DNA of 31,125 nt from Deinococcus sp. Leaf326 (GTDB lineage: Bacteria; Deinococcota; Deinococci; Deinococcales; Deinococcaceae), in assembly GCF_001424185.1 (NCBI RefSeq), contig NZ_LMOM01000022.1:1-31125 (forward strand). The letters are read 5' to 3'. How positions within the stretch are numbered: position 1 is the first letter of the stretch; the number at the start of each line of letters is the position of its first letter. Position numbers and translations under genes: made by a program. This document shows, piece by piece, positions 1 to 8,191 of this stretch. The notes beneath the pieces are model-generated. The model had not been told where the DNA came from and made no database searches. It saw only the letters and a program-made list of their open reading frames with translations.

Positions 1-124
1 GGGAAGAGCAGTGGCTTGATCGGTGGTCATGCGTCAGCTTGCCAGACACGTGTGAAAACCGTCTACAGCGCCAAAATCCGTGTTTAAGTAGTGCTAGGAG
101 GCTAATCGGCTCCAAAAAGAAGAC

Positions 125-152
125 CGTTCAGGATTGAACGAATAAGTTTTTT
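125..152 (+). terminator. Possible terminator of a gene upstream of the window
   Basis: A perfect 6-bp stem (CGTTCA, loop GGAT, TGAACG) at 125-140 is followed a few bases later by a run of six T. The gap between stem and T-run is longer than usual, so this is a weak call. No gene is recognisable in 1-262, which is lower in GC than what follows. Confidence 0.3.
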
Positions 153-262
153 GTCGAAAATCATACTTTCATCGGTTGCTTCTATGGAAGAGTCTTGGTC
201 CATTTCAATGCCTCTTGGCTCTTTACTCATCTCTAAATCTTTGTCATGATGGGTTTATCTCT

Positions 263-862
263 ATGCCTTCTCTGCTTCTTCCCCTGTCCAGTTCCCCAGT
301 GCCGACCCAGCAGGCCTGCTTCGTCATGGTGGACTTGGTGGGAAGCACAGGGCTAGCCCAGCGCCTGCCGGTCGGGCATTACGCCGCCCTCATGACCGAG
401 TTCGTGCAGCTGTTGTTCCTGAGCTTCGAGGCCCACGGCGGGCACATCCTGCAGCACCAAGGCGACGCCGTCCTGGCGTTCTGGCCCGAGGACCAGGCGG
501 AGTCGGCGGTGCTCGCGGCGCTTGACGCCCACGACCGCGCTGCGCGGCTCAGTCTGGCCGGGCTGCTCGGTCTCTCGCTGCGGCTGCGCGGCGCCGTGAC
601 CTCCGGCGAGGTCGTCACCGGGCCGATCAGCGGTCAGCTCACCGCCTACGGCCTGCCGGTCAATTTTGCCCGTCGCCTGTGCGGCGCCGCCGAGCCGGGT
701 CAGACGCTCGTATGTGACACCGTGAAGTCGGGCTGCGCCGGTACCCCGAGGCTGGACTTCACGGCACTGGACGGGCCGCTGGAACTGCGCGATTTCGGCA
801 GTATCTGTGAGGTGTACGGAGTCCGGCGCGTACAGCGCGATAAGCAGATGAAAGTCGGCTAA
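263..862 (+). CDS. Class III adenylate/guanylate cyclase-like domain protein
   Basis: This 199-residue protein is essentially one class III nucleotide cyclase homology domain. The N-terminal beta strand carries a metal-type aspartate in the VDLVGST motif (Asp24), and the second one lies in QGDAVLAFW (Asp68). The later stretch [13 protein letters not shown] to [11 protein letters not shown] matches the family core. There is no transmembrane segment or attached sensor domain. An in-frame TTG at 176 would add 29 residues of low-complexity, Leu-rich sequence that does not belong to the domain, so the ATG at 263 is preferred; neither start has a Shine-Dalgarno sequence. It lies just upstream of the response regulator gene and may feed the same signalling output. 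Whether it makes cAMP or cGMP, or is active at all, cannot be told. Confidence 0.75.
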   Translation: MPSLLLPLSSSPVPTQQACFVMVDLVGSTGLAQRLPVGHYAALMTEFVQLLFLSFEAHGGHILQHQGDAVLAFWPEDQAESAVLAALDAHDRAARLSLAGLLGLSLRLRGAVTSGEVVTGPISGQLTAYGLPVNFARRLCGAAEPGQTLVCDTVKSGCAGTPRLDFTALDGPLELRDFGSICEVYGVRRVQRDKQMKVG

Positions 863-877
863 GCCAGACCGACCGTC

Positions 878-902
878 TTCTCATGAGAACGCTCTCTAGA
901 CT
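878..902 (+). promoter_or_regulatory. Leaderless promoter with 12-bp palindrome before the response regulator
   Basis: TAGACT (897-902) lies exactly 6 bases before the ATG at 909, the spacing of a Deinococcus leaderless -10 box. TTCTCATGAGAA (878-889) is a perfect 12-bp palindrome covering the region just upstream of the -10, so it is a candidate operator. The -35 is not obvious. Confidence 0.55.
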
Positions 903-908
903 GACGGC

Positions 909-1586
909 ATGGAACGCAAGCCGCTGGTCCTCGTCATTGAAGATGAAAAAGACATTGCCCGCTTCATAGAACTCGAACTTGCGGCCGAGGGCTACGCCAC
1001 CGAGGTGGCCTTCGACGGCGTGACCGGCCTGTCCAAGTTCCGGGAAGTCAATCCCGATCTCGTCATCCTCGACCTCATGCTGCCGGTTCTCGACGGCCTG
1101 GAGGTCGCGCGGCGCATCCGCAAGACGAGCAACACTCCCATCATCATCCTGACGGCCAAGGACGGCATTCAGGACAAGGTCGAGGGCCTCGACTCGGGCG
1201 CCGACGACTACCTCATCAAACCCTTTTCCATCGAGGAACTGCTGGCCCGCGTGCGCGCCCACCTGCGCCGCGTGAACCCGGCCGTGACCGGTGAGGTGCG
1301 CGTCGCCGACCTCGTCATGAACCTCGACGGCCGCGAGATCTTCCGGGGCGGGCGCCGCGTGGAGCTCAGCGCCAAGGAGTTCGAACTGCTCGAACTGCTC
1401 GCGCGCAACCCCGGCAAGGTCTTCTCGCGCTTCGAGATCGAGGAGAAGGTCTGGCCCGAATACACGGGGGGCAGCAACGTCGTGGACGTGTATATCGGCT
1501 ACCTGCGCCGTAAGCTCGAGGAGGGCGGAGAGCGCCGGCTGATCCACACCGTGCGCGGCGTCGGCTACGTGCTGCGCGAGGAGTGA
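909..1586 (+). CDS. OmpR/PhoB-family response regulator
   Basis: The 225-residue protein has a receiver domain followed by a winged-helix DNA-binding domain. Receiver residues are visible: acidic pair Glu11-Asp12, phospho-acceptor Asp55 in LVILDLMLP, Thr82, and Lys104 in YLIKPFS. The C-terminal domain shows the family signature [19 protein letters not shown] and ends in [12 protein letters not shown] and [11 protein letters not shown]. The sequence is strongly reminiscent of the Deinococcus regulator DrRRA, known for its role in radiation resistance, but that assignment is from memory and is not proven here. A histidine kinase gene follows after 92 bases, giving a standard two-component pair. 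The start at 909 is supported by the leaderless -10 box at fixed spacing. Confidence 0.93.
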   Translation: MERKPLVLVIEDEKDIARFIELELAAEGYATEVAFDGVTGLSKFREVNPDLVILDLMLPVLDGLEVARRIRKTSNTPIIILTAKDGIQDKVEGLDSGADDYLIKPFSIEELLARVRAHLRRVNPAVTGEVRVADLVMNLDGREIFRGGRRVELSAKEFELLELLARNPGKVFSRFEIEEKVWPEYTGGSNVVDVYIGYLRRKLEEGGERRLIHTVRGVGYVLREE

Positions 1587-1612
1587 GGACGCCCCCTCAC
1601 CGCGCCCTGCTC

Positions 1613-1618
1613 TAGACT
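1613..1618 (+). promoter_or_regulatory. -10 box TAGACT between regulator and kinase genes
   Basis: TAGACT lies 7 bases before a GTG codon at 1626 and sits in the same CTCTAGACTG context as the promoter of the upstream regulator gene. It suggests that the kinase can be transcribed separately, starting near 1625. Confidence 0.45.
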
Positions 1619-1625
1619 GCCGGGC

Positions 1626-1688
1626 GTGAAGGCATGGCACACAGGCAATGACCGGCGAGACGCCCGTGCGGGGAGGGGATGCACCTGA
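1626..1688 (+). CDS. Possible 20-residue leader peptide overlapping the kinase start
   Basis: A GTG codon at leaderless distance from TAGACT opens a 20-codon frame ([20 protein letters not shown]) that ends in TGA at 1686-1688, overlapping the first ten bases of the kinase gene in another frame. Ribosomes that start here would stop next to the kinase ATG, so translational coupling is conceivable. Nothing else supports translation. Confidence 0.25.
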   Translation: MKAWHTGNDRRDARAGRGCT

Positions 1689-3286
1689 CCCTGCGCTGGC
1701 GTCTCACGCTGCTGTATACGGCGCTGCTGGCCTTCTTGCTGGGGTTGGTGGCGGTGGCGGCCCTCCTACTCATGCAGCGCAGCCTGCTGGGCAACGTGGA
1801 TTCGGCCATCTCGGACTCCTACCGGCAGTTCACCAGCCTCGTCAATCAGCTCGGGCTGGACAATCCCCAGTCGGCCAGCCAGCGCGATGTGGACGGGCTC
1901 CTGCCGCGCGCGCGGGTGCTGTTTCCCAACGACGTCATCCAGATCGAGGACCTCGTGTTCTACGACCGCGACTGGCTCATTCAGGCGCTCGGGCCGGCCG
2001 GCACCGCCGAGCAGCGCCGGGAGAACCTCACCTATGTGCGCCGCCTCATGGACAGCCGCCGGCAGGTCGTGGCCGGGCTGCTGCCCACCCAGCCGCTGCG
2101 GCTGAGCGATGCCGAACTCACGCAGCTCGTCGAGTCGCCGGGCGGGCGCATCACCCTGACCCGCGAGATCCAGAATGCCTTCGGCGCGCAGGCAGACACG
2201 CCGACGACCTACCGCGTGCAGGTGACGCTGGGGCCGGTGCAGCTCGACCTCTCGCCGACCGACCCGCTCGCCCTGAACGCGCCGCCGCCCAGTTTCGCCA
2301 TCACCTACGTGGGCCGCAGCCTCGCGGGCGTTCACGATACGGTCAGTACCCTCCAGAGCGTCCTGGCCCTGCTGTTCGTGACGGGGCTGCTCATGGCGGG
2401 GGTAGGGGCCTACGTACTGGCGGGACAGGCGCTGCGCCCGCTGCGGCAGGTGCGCCAGGCGGCCGAGCGCATCGGCGGGCAGACCCTGACCGAGCGCGTG
2501 CCGGTGCCGCAGACCCACGACGAGGTCGAGGCGCTCGCCGGGTCGCTCAATGCGATGCTCGACCGTCTGGAAAGCAGTTTCGAGGCCCAGCGCCGCTTCA
2601 CGAGCGACGCCAGCCACGAGCTGCGCACGCCGGTCACGGCCATCAGTGGGCACGCGAGCTACCTGCTGCGCCGCACGCAGCCGACCGGGCAGCAGCGCGA
2701 GAGCCTGGGCATCATCGTGCGCGAGTCCGAAAGGTTGACCAACCTCATCGCCAGCCTGCTGCAACTCGCGCGCTCGGACAGCGGCGTGGTGAACCTCACG
2801 CGCCAGCCGGTGTTCTCGGGTCTGTTTCTGGGTGAGGTGGCGCGCGAACTCGCTCCGCTGGCGAGCGGCCAGAACACGGCCCTTACGGCGGCCGGTCCCG
2901 ACATCCCCTTCGAGGGAGACCCCGACCGGCTCAAGCAGGTCATCATCAATCTCGTGGGCAACGCCCTGAAGGCGGGCGCGCAGAACGTCACCATGTCGAG
3001 CAGTGCCGAGGAAGATGGACGCGAGGTGCGTCTGAGCGTGCGCGACGACGGCCCCGGTATTCCCGCTGAGCATCTGGCGCGGCTGTTCGACCGCTTCTAC
3101 CGCGTCGAGGACAGCCGCAGCCGGGACCAGGGCGGCGCGGGCCTGGGCCTGAGTATCGCCCGCAGCATCGTGGACGCCCACGGCGGCCGCATCTGGCTCG
3201 AGAGCGAGGTCGGCCGGGGCACCACGGCCCACGTACAGTTGCCGGTGGGCAACGTGCCGGTGCTGGACGACGACGACGTGCCGTGA
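1679..3286 (+). CDS. Membrane sensor histidine kinase (two-component partner)
   Basis: This 535-residue kinase starts with a transmembrane helix (about 10-33), then an extracytoplasmic sensor region to about 220, a second helix (about 222-246), a HAMP domain, HisKA and HATPase_c. The phospho-accepting His313 sits in [13 protein letters not shown]. The ATPase domain shows the N box ([10 protein letters not shown]), G1 (DDGPGIP), F box (LFDRFYR) and G2 (GGAGLGLS). All catalytic motifs are present, so it should be active. The ATG at 1679 is preceded closely by GGGAGGGG. It very probably phosphorylates the response regulator encoded just upstream. The sensor region matches no domain I recognise, so the signal is unknown. 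Confidence 0.92.
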   Translation: MHLTLRWRLTLLYTALLAFLLGLVAVAALLLMQRSLLGNVDSAISDSYRQFTSLVNQLGLDNPQSASQRDVDGLLPRARVLFPNDVIQIEDLVFYDRDWLIQALGPAGTAEQRRENLTYVRRLMDSRRQVVAGLLPTQPLRLSDAELTQLVESPGGRITLTREIQNAFGAQADTPTTYRVQVTLGPVQLDLSPTDPLALNAPPPSFAITYVGRSLAGVHDTVSTLQSVLALLFVTGLLMAGVGAYVLAGQALRPLRQVRQAAERIGGQTLTERVPVPQTHDEVEALAGSLNAMLDRLESSFEAQRRFTSDASHELRTPVTAISGHASYLLRRTQPTGQQRESLGIIVRESERLTNLIASLLQLARSDSGVVNLTRQPVFSGLFLGEVARELAPLASGQNTALTAAGPDIPFEGDPDRLKQVIINLVGNALKAGAQNVTMSSSAEEDGREVRLSVRDDGPGIPAEHLARLFDRFYRVEDSRSRDQGGAGLGLSIARSIVDAHGGRIWLESEVGRGTTAHVQLPVGNVPVLDDDDVP

Positions 3287-3327
3287 AATCACTTGGGGGT
3301 TGACCGGAACACCTGACTGCCGGCTCC

Positions 3328-3789
3328 CTACCCCAGCATCAGCGCGTTGAGTTCCTCCATGAGCGACTCGCCCTCGGTCGTCGTGCGGGCGACCACGAAG
3401 ATGGTGTCCTCGCCGGCGATGGTCCCCACGATGTCGTCGCGCTGCCAGCGGTCGAGCAGCAGGGCGACCCCGCTGGCGTGGCCCTCGGCGGTGCGGATCA
3501 CCAGCAGGTTCTCGCCCCGGTCCACGTCCTGCACGAAGTTCTGAAACAGGCGGGTCAGTTGTTCCTCGACGTTGGCGTGCGCGCCGTACTGCGCCAGGGC
3601 GTAGCGGTGGCGGCCCTTGCCGATGGGCAACCGGACCAGCCGCAGTTCGTTGATGTCGCGGCTCACGGTCGCCTGCGTCACCTGAATGCCCTCGGCCCGC
3701 AGCAGACCCACCAGGTCGGCCTGTGTCGAGACGCTCTCGCGCATGATGATGTCCTGTATCCGTTTCTGGCGCTGGTCCTTGCTGAGCAT
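3328..3789 (-). CDS. argR: Arginine repressor ArgR
   Basis: The 153-residue protein has the normal ArgR length and layout. It has an N-terminal winged helix ([20 protein letters not shown], then [15 protein letters not shown]) and a C-terminal arginine-binding and hexamerisation domain ending in [18 protein letters not shown], where GTIAGEDT is the ligand-binding signature. It should repress arginine biosynthesis genes in response to arginine. It is convergent with the kinase gene and transcribed away from coaBC. Its own start is preceded by an ARG-box-like sequence at 3799-3819, suggesting autoregulation. Confidence 0.93.
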   Translation of the reverse strand: MLSKDQRQKRIQDIIMRESVSTQADLVGLLRAEGIQVTQATVSRDINELRLVRLPIGKGRHRYALAQYGAHANVEEQLTRLFQNFVQDVDRGENLLVIRTAEGHASGVALLLDRWQRDDIVGTIAGEDTIFVVARTTTEGESLMEELNALMLG

Positions 3790-3798
3790 CGCGCCATG

Positions 3799-3819
3799 TT
3801 ATGTATAGAGAGTGAATAA
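3799..3819. promoter_or_regulatory. ARG-box-like operator upstream of argR
   Basis: An imperfect AT-rich dyad (TTATGTAT, AGAG, AGTGAATAA) lies 10 bases upstream of the argR ATG. It resembles known ARG boxes in AT content and in the TGAAT half-site on one side. It stands out in a GC-rich neighbourhood. The match is partial. Confidence 0.4.
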
Positions 3820-3849
3820 AGCAAACGCCCCGGCCGGCGGAGCCGGGGC
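3815..3849 (-). terminator. Terminator downstream of coaBC
   Basis: An 8-bp GC-rich stem (GCCCCGGC and GCCGGGGC, 3827-3834 with 3842-3849) lies 12 bases after the coaBC stop and is followed on the minus strand by GTTTGCTTTA. It also separates coaBC from argR. Confidence 0.6.
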
Positions 3850-3861
3850 TGTGCTGGCCGG

Positions 3862-5106
3862 TCAGTCCCGTAGGCGCCGCGCCTCACCGAGCAGGCGGCG
3901 GGCGACTTCACGCTTGCTCGTGCGTGGCCAGGCCTCGTGGGTGCCGTCGGGGCGCACGAGCGTGACCTCGTTGTCGTCGCCGCCGAACCCCGTTCCCTCG
4001 CGGGTGGGGTAGTTCAGCAGGATGAAGTCGGCGTTCTTGCGCGCGGCCTTGGCGGCGGCCCGTTCGATCCCGGCGTGGGTTTCCATCGCAAAGCCGACGA
4101 GCAGGCGGTTGCCCTTTTCCCGGCCGAGCTCGGCCAGGATGTCGGGGTTCGGCGTGAGGTGGACCGTCACGTCGCCGGCCACCTTGGCCTGTTTCTCATG
4201 GGCCTGTTCGGCAGCGCGGTAGTCGGCCACTGCCGCGGTCATGACCACGAGGTCGGCGCCGCGCGCGGCCTCCAGTACGGCCGTCCTCAGCTCCAGCGCC
4301 GACTCGATGGCCACGGTCCGCACCCCGGCGGGCGGCGGCAGATTGACCGGGCCGCTGACCAGGGTCACGTCGGCGCCCCGGTCACGGGCCTCCTCGGCGA
4401 CCGCGTAGCCCATCTTGCCGCTGCTGGGGTTGCTGATAAAGCGCACCGGGTCGAGGTACTCACGCGTCGGCCCGGCCGAGATGACCACCCGCCAGCCCGC
4501 GAGGTCCTGCGCCCTGAGCGGCGCGGCAGGGGAGAGCAGGGCCAGCGCCGCCGCCGCGATGTCCTCCGGCTCGGCCATGCGGCCCACGCCCCGGCCCTCG
4601 CCCAGCGTACCGAAGGCCCCGGTTTCCGGCCCCAAAAAGGTGTGGCCCCAGCCGCGCAGCGCCGCCGCATTGGCCTGCACGGCGGGATGGCGCCACATCC
4701 GCTCGTTCATGGCGGGCACCCACAGGACCGGCCCGGTGACGCTCAAGAGGGTCGCGGCGGCGAGGTCGCCCGCATGGCCCCCGGCGGCGCGCGCCAGCAG
4801 GTCAGCCGAGGCTCCCACGACCACCACAGCGTCCGCGCGGGCCAGCGTGAGGTGCTGGGCGTCGGGACGCGCCGCGAACCAGGTCGCCTCGGTCGCCACG
4901 GCGCCCCCCGCCGCCGTGGCGAGGCTCAGTTCGGTGATGAACTCCAGCGCGGCCGGCGTGGCGACGACCTGCACCTGCGCCCCGCGCTCACGCAGCCGCC
5001 GGAGCACCGAGGGAGCCTTGACGGCCGCCATGCTGCCCCCCACGATCACCAAGACCGTCGGGGCGGCCTCGGCCGGGGCGTGGGGGCCGGAATCGGGCAA
5101 AGACAT
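3862..5106 (-). CDS. coaBC: Bifunctional CoaBC (PPC synthetase / PPC decarboxylase)
   Basis: The 414-residue protein carries both coenzyme A biosynthesis activities. The N-terminal flavin-dependent decarboxylase half has the [10 protein letters not shown] phosphate loop, a candidate catalytic His85, and the substrate motif PAMNERMW (131-138). The C-terminal synthetase half starts near residue 205 with [16 protein letters not shown] and [11 protein letters not shown]. The loop that carries a catalytic Cys in E. coli Dfp reads [15 protein letters not shown] here, without a Cys; some other bacterial CoaBC proteins also appear to lack it, so I do not infer inactivity. The start is fixed by TAGACT 6 bases before the ATG, with no Shine-Dalgarno sequence. 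Confidence 0.92.
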   Translation of the reverse strand: MSLPDSGPHAPAEAAPTVLVIVGGSMAAVKAPSVLRRLRERGAQVQVVATPAALEFITELSLATAAGGAVATEATWFAARPDAQHLTLARADAVVVVGASADLLARAAGGHAGDLAAATLLSVTGPVLWVPAMNERMWRHPAVQANAAALRGWGHTFLGPETGAFGTLGEGRGVGRMAEPEDIAAAALALLSPAAPLRAQDLAGWRVVISAGPTREYLDPVRFISNPSSGKMGYAVAEEARDRGADVTLVSGPVNLPPPAGVRTVAIESALELRTAVLEAARGADLVVMTAAVADYRAAEQAHEKQAKVAGDVTVHLTPNPDILAELGREKGNRLLVGFAMETHAGIERAAAKAARKNADFILLNYPTREGTGFGGDDNEVTLVRPDGTHEAWPRTSKREVARRLLGEARRLRD

Positions 5107-5112
5107 GGCCGG

Positions 5113-5118
5113 AGTCTA
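5113..5118 (-). promoter_or_regulatory. Leaderless -10 box of coaBC
   Basis: On the minus strand TAGACT ends 6 bases before the coaBC ATG. This is the same hexamer and spacing as at the response regulator and the HtrA-type protease genes in this window. Confidence 0.55.
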
Positions 5119-5173
5119 GCGGGCGACCCGGCCAGGGTGGAGCCGCCCGGCGGGCCGGGGCCGGGTCAGTGGG

Positions 5174-5785
5174 TCAGGACGGGCCGGAAGAAGGCGCAAC
5201 GTCCGGCGTATGAAGGTCCAGGGTGTGCGGGTCGAGCGTCTGCGGCCCGGCGCGCACGGCTCCGTGGGGCGAGACGGCCAGCACGCGGCGCTCGGCGAGT
5301 GCCCACACGGCGCGGTGCACGGCCATCTCGCGCGTGGGGTCGCCGCCGGGGGCCAGGGTGTCGAGCAGCTCGGTGTAGCGCGGTTCCGGGTCCTCGCCGC
5401 CCAGGCGCGGGGTGCCGGCCACGACGCGCAGCAGCACCCGGCTCTCCTCGGGGGTCGTGGCCTGCTCCAGAAAGGCGGCGCGTTCGCGCAGTTGCCGGGC
5501 GTGGGCCTCGCGCTCGCGGCGTCGGGCGTCGAGCAGCCCAGCGACCTCGGGCGGTGTGGCCTCGCCCCGGCGCTCACGGCGCGACTCAATCAGGGTTTCG
5601 AGCCGGGTGTCGGCGCGCTCACGGCCGCTGGCACGCAGCTCCTCACGGCGGCCCCGCAGGTTCTCGGCTGCCTGCTGCACACGCGGGTCCTGGCGGGCGC
5701 GCTCGCTCAGGCGCCGCGCGGCGCCTCGCAGGCCGCTCGGCTCCTCGGCCGGGGTGTCGTCGGGCGCGGGCTTGCGGCGCAGCAT
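5174..5785 (-). CDS. Hypothetical Arg/Glu-rich helical protein
   Basis: I do not recognise this 203-residue protein. Residues up to about 120 are dominated by Arg, Glu and Ala (SERARQDPRVQQAAENLRGR, then RRREREAHARQLRERAAFLE), predicting long charged helices or a coiled coil. A more globular C-terminal part follows (VLLRVVAGTPRLGGEDPEPR and later AVHRAVWALAERRVLAVSPH) and may be a small winged-helix-like fold. The ATG at 5785 gives a sensible basic start (MLRRKPAPDD). A GTG at 5851 would add 22 residues without clear support. It lies 67 bases downstream of the coaBC start, pointing the same way, and could be the first gene of a shared unit. Confidence 0.65.
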   Translation of the reverse strand: MLRRKPAPDDTPAEEPSGLRGAARRLSERARQDPRVQQAAENLRGRREELRASGRERADTRLETLIESRRERRGEATPPEVAGLLDARRREREAHARQLRERAAFLEQATTPEESRVLLRVVAGTPRLGGEDPEPRYTELLDTLAPGGDPTREMAVHRAVWALAERRVLAVSPHGAVRAGPQTLDPHTLDLHTPDVAPSSGPS

Positions 5786-6062
5786 CAGCAGCTCACCAGG
5801 GAGAAGGCCAGAGGGGAGCAGGGTGCCGTCGTCATGTCTCCACGTTCCCACAGTCCGCGCCTAGCTGCCAGCGCTCCGGCCTGAGCAGAGCTTGAGATGC
5901 GGCCTATGGAGGCGAGGCCGGAGGTCGCCCTGGCCCGCCTGGACCGGCCGAGTCTCGGAGGGGGAGATGCTAGGAGGAGAGGAAAGAAGCGGGGTCGCGG
6001 CGATCTGGCGACATCTAGGAGGGGAGGAGGCGGGGTGGGCCGGCGCAGGCTGCCCCGCCCGC

Positions 6063-6068
6063 TACGCT
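6063..6068 (+). promoter_or_regulatory. Leaderless -10 box of the nitrilase-like gene
   Basis: TACGCT ends 6 bases before the ATG at 6075. The preceding stretch 5786-6062 contains no gene I can support; it is purine-rich on the plus strand, with two similar CTAGGAGG blocks near 5969 and 6015. Confidence 0.5.
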
Positions 6069-6074
6069 GTGACC

Positions 6075-7349
6075 ATGCCCGCGTCCGAGTCCTCTGCCCG
6101 CGCGTTTTGCGTGGTGGCCGTGCAGCCCTGGTGGGCAGCGTCCGATTTCGTCAGCGCCCCCGCTTTTCAGGCCTGGATGCGCGCCCAGCTCGAGGCGGCG
6201 CGGCCCCTGATCGCCCCGGACCGGCCCACCCTGGTCGTACTCACGGAGCTCAACGGGCTGCCGCTCGTGCTGCGCGGCGCCGGGTGGGCCACGCGGCTGG
6301 GCACCTTCGAGCGGGCGGCGACGGCCCTGTTTCTGGCCCGGATGTTCCGCACGCTGCCTATAGTCCTGCGCGAACGCGTGTCACCCATCCGCGCCCTGCA
6401 ACTGGCAGGCGCGGACGCGAACACGGCGTTGTATCTGCGCACCTGCCGGGACCTCGCGCGTGAGTACGGGGTCTATCTGTGCTGCGGCTCGGCGCCCATG
6501 CCCCGGTACCGCCTTATGGGCGGGCGGCTGCGGCGAACGCCGGGCATCCTCACCAACCAGACGGCGATACTGGGCCCGGCGGGCGAGCTGATCGGGGTGG
6601 CTGACAAGGCGCATCTCACGCCCGGCGAGGAGGCGAGCGGCGTGGACCTCAGCTCCGGCGACCTAGAGGAGCTGCGGGTCTTTCCGACCCCGGTAGGCGA
6701 CCTGGGGGTGGCCATCAGCCTCGACGCCTTCCGCCCCGATGTGATCGGCCGCCTGGAGGCGCAGGGCTGCACAGTGCTGCTGCAACCCGACGCCAACAGC
6801 CAGCACTGGACCGATCTGGAGGGACTGCCGCCCGACCCCGCGCGGGTGCGCGACCTGCCGGTCGCGTGGCTCGAATCGAGCTGGACCGCCACCACCACGG
6901 GGCACAACATCCGCTACGCGGTCAACCCGATGGTGGTCGGCAACCTGCTGGACCTGACCTTTGACGGCCAGAGCGCCATCACCGGCCGCGCCGAGGACGC
7001 CCCCGAGCTGCGCTCCTATGTGCTGACCGAGCCTCGCCCCGGCTTCCTGGCCCTGGCCCCCTGGGCTGCGCAGGGCACGCCGGACGAGTTGCGCCGCGCG
7101 GGCCTGGCCCGCGCCGCCGGCAGCGGGCATCCGCTGGAGAACAGCTACCGCACCGACGTCCTGTCGGCTGACCTGCACCTGCCGCCCAGCCGCGTGCCCA
7201 TGCCGCCGCGCACGCCGCATGAGGAAGCGCTCGCGGCCCTCCTGCGCGGCGAACTTCGGGCCTCGGTCCCCGCGTCCAGCTGGGGGGTAGGGGCCCTAGC
7301 GGCGCTGCTTGTGGCCGGGGCCGCCTGGGTCAGATGGCGTAAGCGTTGA
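6075..7349 (+). CDS. Nitrilase-superfamily (carbon-nitrogen hydrolase-like) protein with Ser in place of the catalytic Cys
   Basis: The 424-residue protein has the carbon-nitrogen hydrolase fold markers. The family triad is Glu-Lys-Cys. Glu58 lies in VVLTELNG and Lys178 in VADKAHLTPGE, but the nucleophile position reads GVAISLDAFRPD, with Ser215 where the family has Cys. A hydrophobic segment near the C-terminus (about 403-418) followed by WRKR suggests a membrane tail anchor. It may be a pseudoenzyme, a Ser-dependent variant or a binding protein. The ATG at 6075 is chosen because of the leaderless -10 box and because the upstream in-frame extension is low-complexity. Its stop codon lies inside the -35 box of the tRNA promoter. 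Confidence 0.8.
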   Translation: MPASESSARAFCVVAVQPWWAASDFVSAPAFQAWMRAQLEAARPLIAPDRPTLVVLTELNGLPLVLRGAGWATRLGTFERAATALFLARMFRTLPIVLRERVSPIRALQLAGADANTALYLRTCRDLAREYGVYLCCGSAPMPRYRLMGGRLRRTPGILTNQTAILGPAGELIGVADKAHLTPGEEASGVDLSSGDLEELRVFPTPVGDLGVAISLDAFRPDVIGRLEAQGCTVLLQPDANSQHWTDLEGLPPDPARVRDLPVAWLESSWTATTTGHNIRYAVNPMVVGNLLDLTFDGQSAITGRAEDAPELRSYVLTEPRPGFLALAPWAAQGTPDELRRAGLARAAGSGHPLENSYRTDVLSADLHLPPSRVPMPPRTPHEEALAALLRGELRASVPASSWGVGALAALLVAGAAWVRWRKR

Positions 7350-7374
7350 CAATCCGGGGGGCCGTCCCTATACT
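7346..7374 (+). promoter_or_regulatory. Strong promoter of the tRNA-Ser pair
   Basis: A consensus TTGACA (7346-7351) and TATACT (7369-7374) are separated by exactly 17 bases, 42 bases before the first tRNA. The -35 box contains the stop codon of the upstream gene. Confidence 0.8.
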
Positions 7375-7410
7375 TCCTTTCGCGCTCAGGGAGGCACCTG
7401 AGAGCGCCCA

Positions 7411-7504
<94 letters not shown>

Positions 7505-7537
7505 GGACCCAACCGAGCAGTCGGGGTATGACAATCT

Positions 7538-7629
7538 GGAGAGATGGGTGAGCGGTTTAAACCAAGCGTTTGCTAAACGCTCGTAGGGGTTATACCCTAC
7601 CGCGAGTTCGAATCTCGCTCTCTCCGCCA
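7538..7629 (+). tRNA. tRNA-Ser(GCU), integration target
   Basis: The acceptor stem GGAGAGA pairs with TCTCTCC, the anticodon loop TTGCTAA gives anticodon GCT, and the long variable arm and encoded CCA identify a serine tRNA. Everything from 7577 onward (3' side of the anticodon stem to CCA) is part of the 98-bp repeat that also ends the element at 18063, so integration has kept this tRNA intact. It is probably co-transcribed with tRNA-Ser(UGA). Confidence 0.95.
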
Positions 7630-7674
7630 AGCAGTATCCGCCTCAACAATGTGCCCGTAGCTCAGCTGGATAGA
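7577..7674. repeat. Left attachment repeat (98 bp)
   Basis: Identical to 18063-18160. It begins in the 3' strand of the tRNA-Ser(GCU) anticodon stem, covers the variable arm, T-arm, acceptor and CCA, crosses a 21-base spacer and ends in the D-arm of a tRNA-Arg-like sequence. With a 6-base gap the similarity continues for 14 more bases (CTTCGGGCACACCA). Confidence 0.92.
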
Positions 7675-7694
7675 GAATCCCTTCGGGCACACCA
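7651..7694 (+). pseudogene. Truncated tRNA-Arg-like sequence (left copy, 44 nt)
   Basis: The 5' part (GTGCCCG acceptor strand, then the GCTCAGCTGGATAGAG D-arm) is joined directly to the 3' end of a T-arm and acceptor (GAATCCCTTCGGGCAC, ACCA). The acceptor strands still pair over 7 bp, but the anticodon arm, variable loop and 5' half of the T-arm are missing, so it cannot decode. The identity as tRNA-Arg is inferred from the acceptor and D-arm sequence. Confidence 0.7.
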
Positions 7695-7700
7695 GACAGA

Positions 7701-7731
7701 AAGTCCGCCTCACGGCGGGCTTTCTTCTTTT
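7701..7731 (+). terminator. Terminator behind the tRNA cluster at the left junction
   Basis: A 9-bp stem with TCAC loop (7701-7709 paired with 7714-7722, one G-T pair) runs into TTTCTTCTTTT. It should end the tRNA transcript just inside the element. Confidence 0.75.
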
Positions 7732-7765
7732 GCTTCATACAACGATTCCCCCGATTTTGGGAGGC

Positions 7766-7790
7766 TTGCAGCTACCGCACAGCTACCACC
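7766..7790. repeat. Candidate integrase arm-type sites, left end
   Basis: TTGCAGCTACCG at 7766-7777 recurs exactly at 18005-18016 near the right end, and an ACAGCTACC copy follows at 7780-7788. Short direct repeats close inside both attachment repeats are typical of arm-type sites bound by the integrase N-terminal domain. Function is inferred. Confidence 0.4.
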
Positions 7791-8191
7791 GCAGCCGAGA
7801 GCCGGAGCAGCCACTCGCCACCCTGAGCCGGAGACGGGACCACTTGAGCTTGAGGGGACTCGGGGATCAACCTCGGCCAAGCAGCCCGATCATCATCGAG
7901 CACTGGGCCGTACACGTCCCGCCAGAGCCAGACCCAAAGTTCGCCAGATACGCCCCATGTAAGGCACAAGGAGGCCCCTCGGCTAAGGAACCCGGCCCGG
8001 TCCCCGCCTCTGCCACTGCTGACCCATTCCCGCTCGTACCGTTGAAAGATGGCGAAGTGTGCCTGCGCCTGCGGGTCAAGTCGCTGCCACTCCAGTACCA
8101 CCCGTTCTGCCCATCCATCCCAAGAGTCACGCCAGACCGAATCAACATTCAGGCTGGCGCGATCAAGGCGACGTTTCTGTGTCGCATTCAA
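7772..8191 (-). CDS. Hypothetical protein (139 aa), last gene of the left operon
   Basis: I do not recognise this Trp-rich, probably cytoplasmic protein (WRDSWDGWAERVVLEWQRLD near the start, WGVSGELWVWLWRDVYGP in the middle). It starts at a TTG that overlaps the TGA of the preceding gene, with AGGAGG a short distance upstream, which makes the unusual start convincing. The stop lies inside the candidate arm-type repeats at the left end of the element, so it is the last gene before the junction. Its job is probably tied to the four genes upstream with which it is translationally coupled. Confidence 0.75.
   Translation of the reverse strand: MNATQKRRLDRASLNVDSVWRDSWDGWAERVVLEWQRLDPQAQAHFAIFQRYEREWVSSGRGGDRAGFLSRGASLCLTWGVSGELWVWLWRDVYGPVLDDDRAAWPRLIPESPQAQVVPSPAQGGEWLLRLSAAVVAVR

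Noticed and set aside
1766..3292. 508-codon antisense frame opposite the histidine kinase
   Set aside because: It is the shadow of a clear kinase gene in GC-rich DNA; the composition is His/Arg/Ala-rich without motifs.
5892..6074. N-terminal extension of the nitrilase-like protein
   Set aside because: The added residues are Gly/Arg/Trp-rich and precede the natural leaderless start at 6075.
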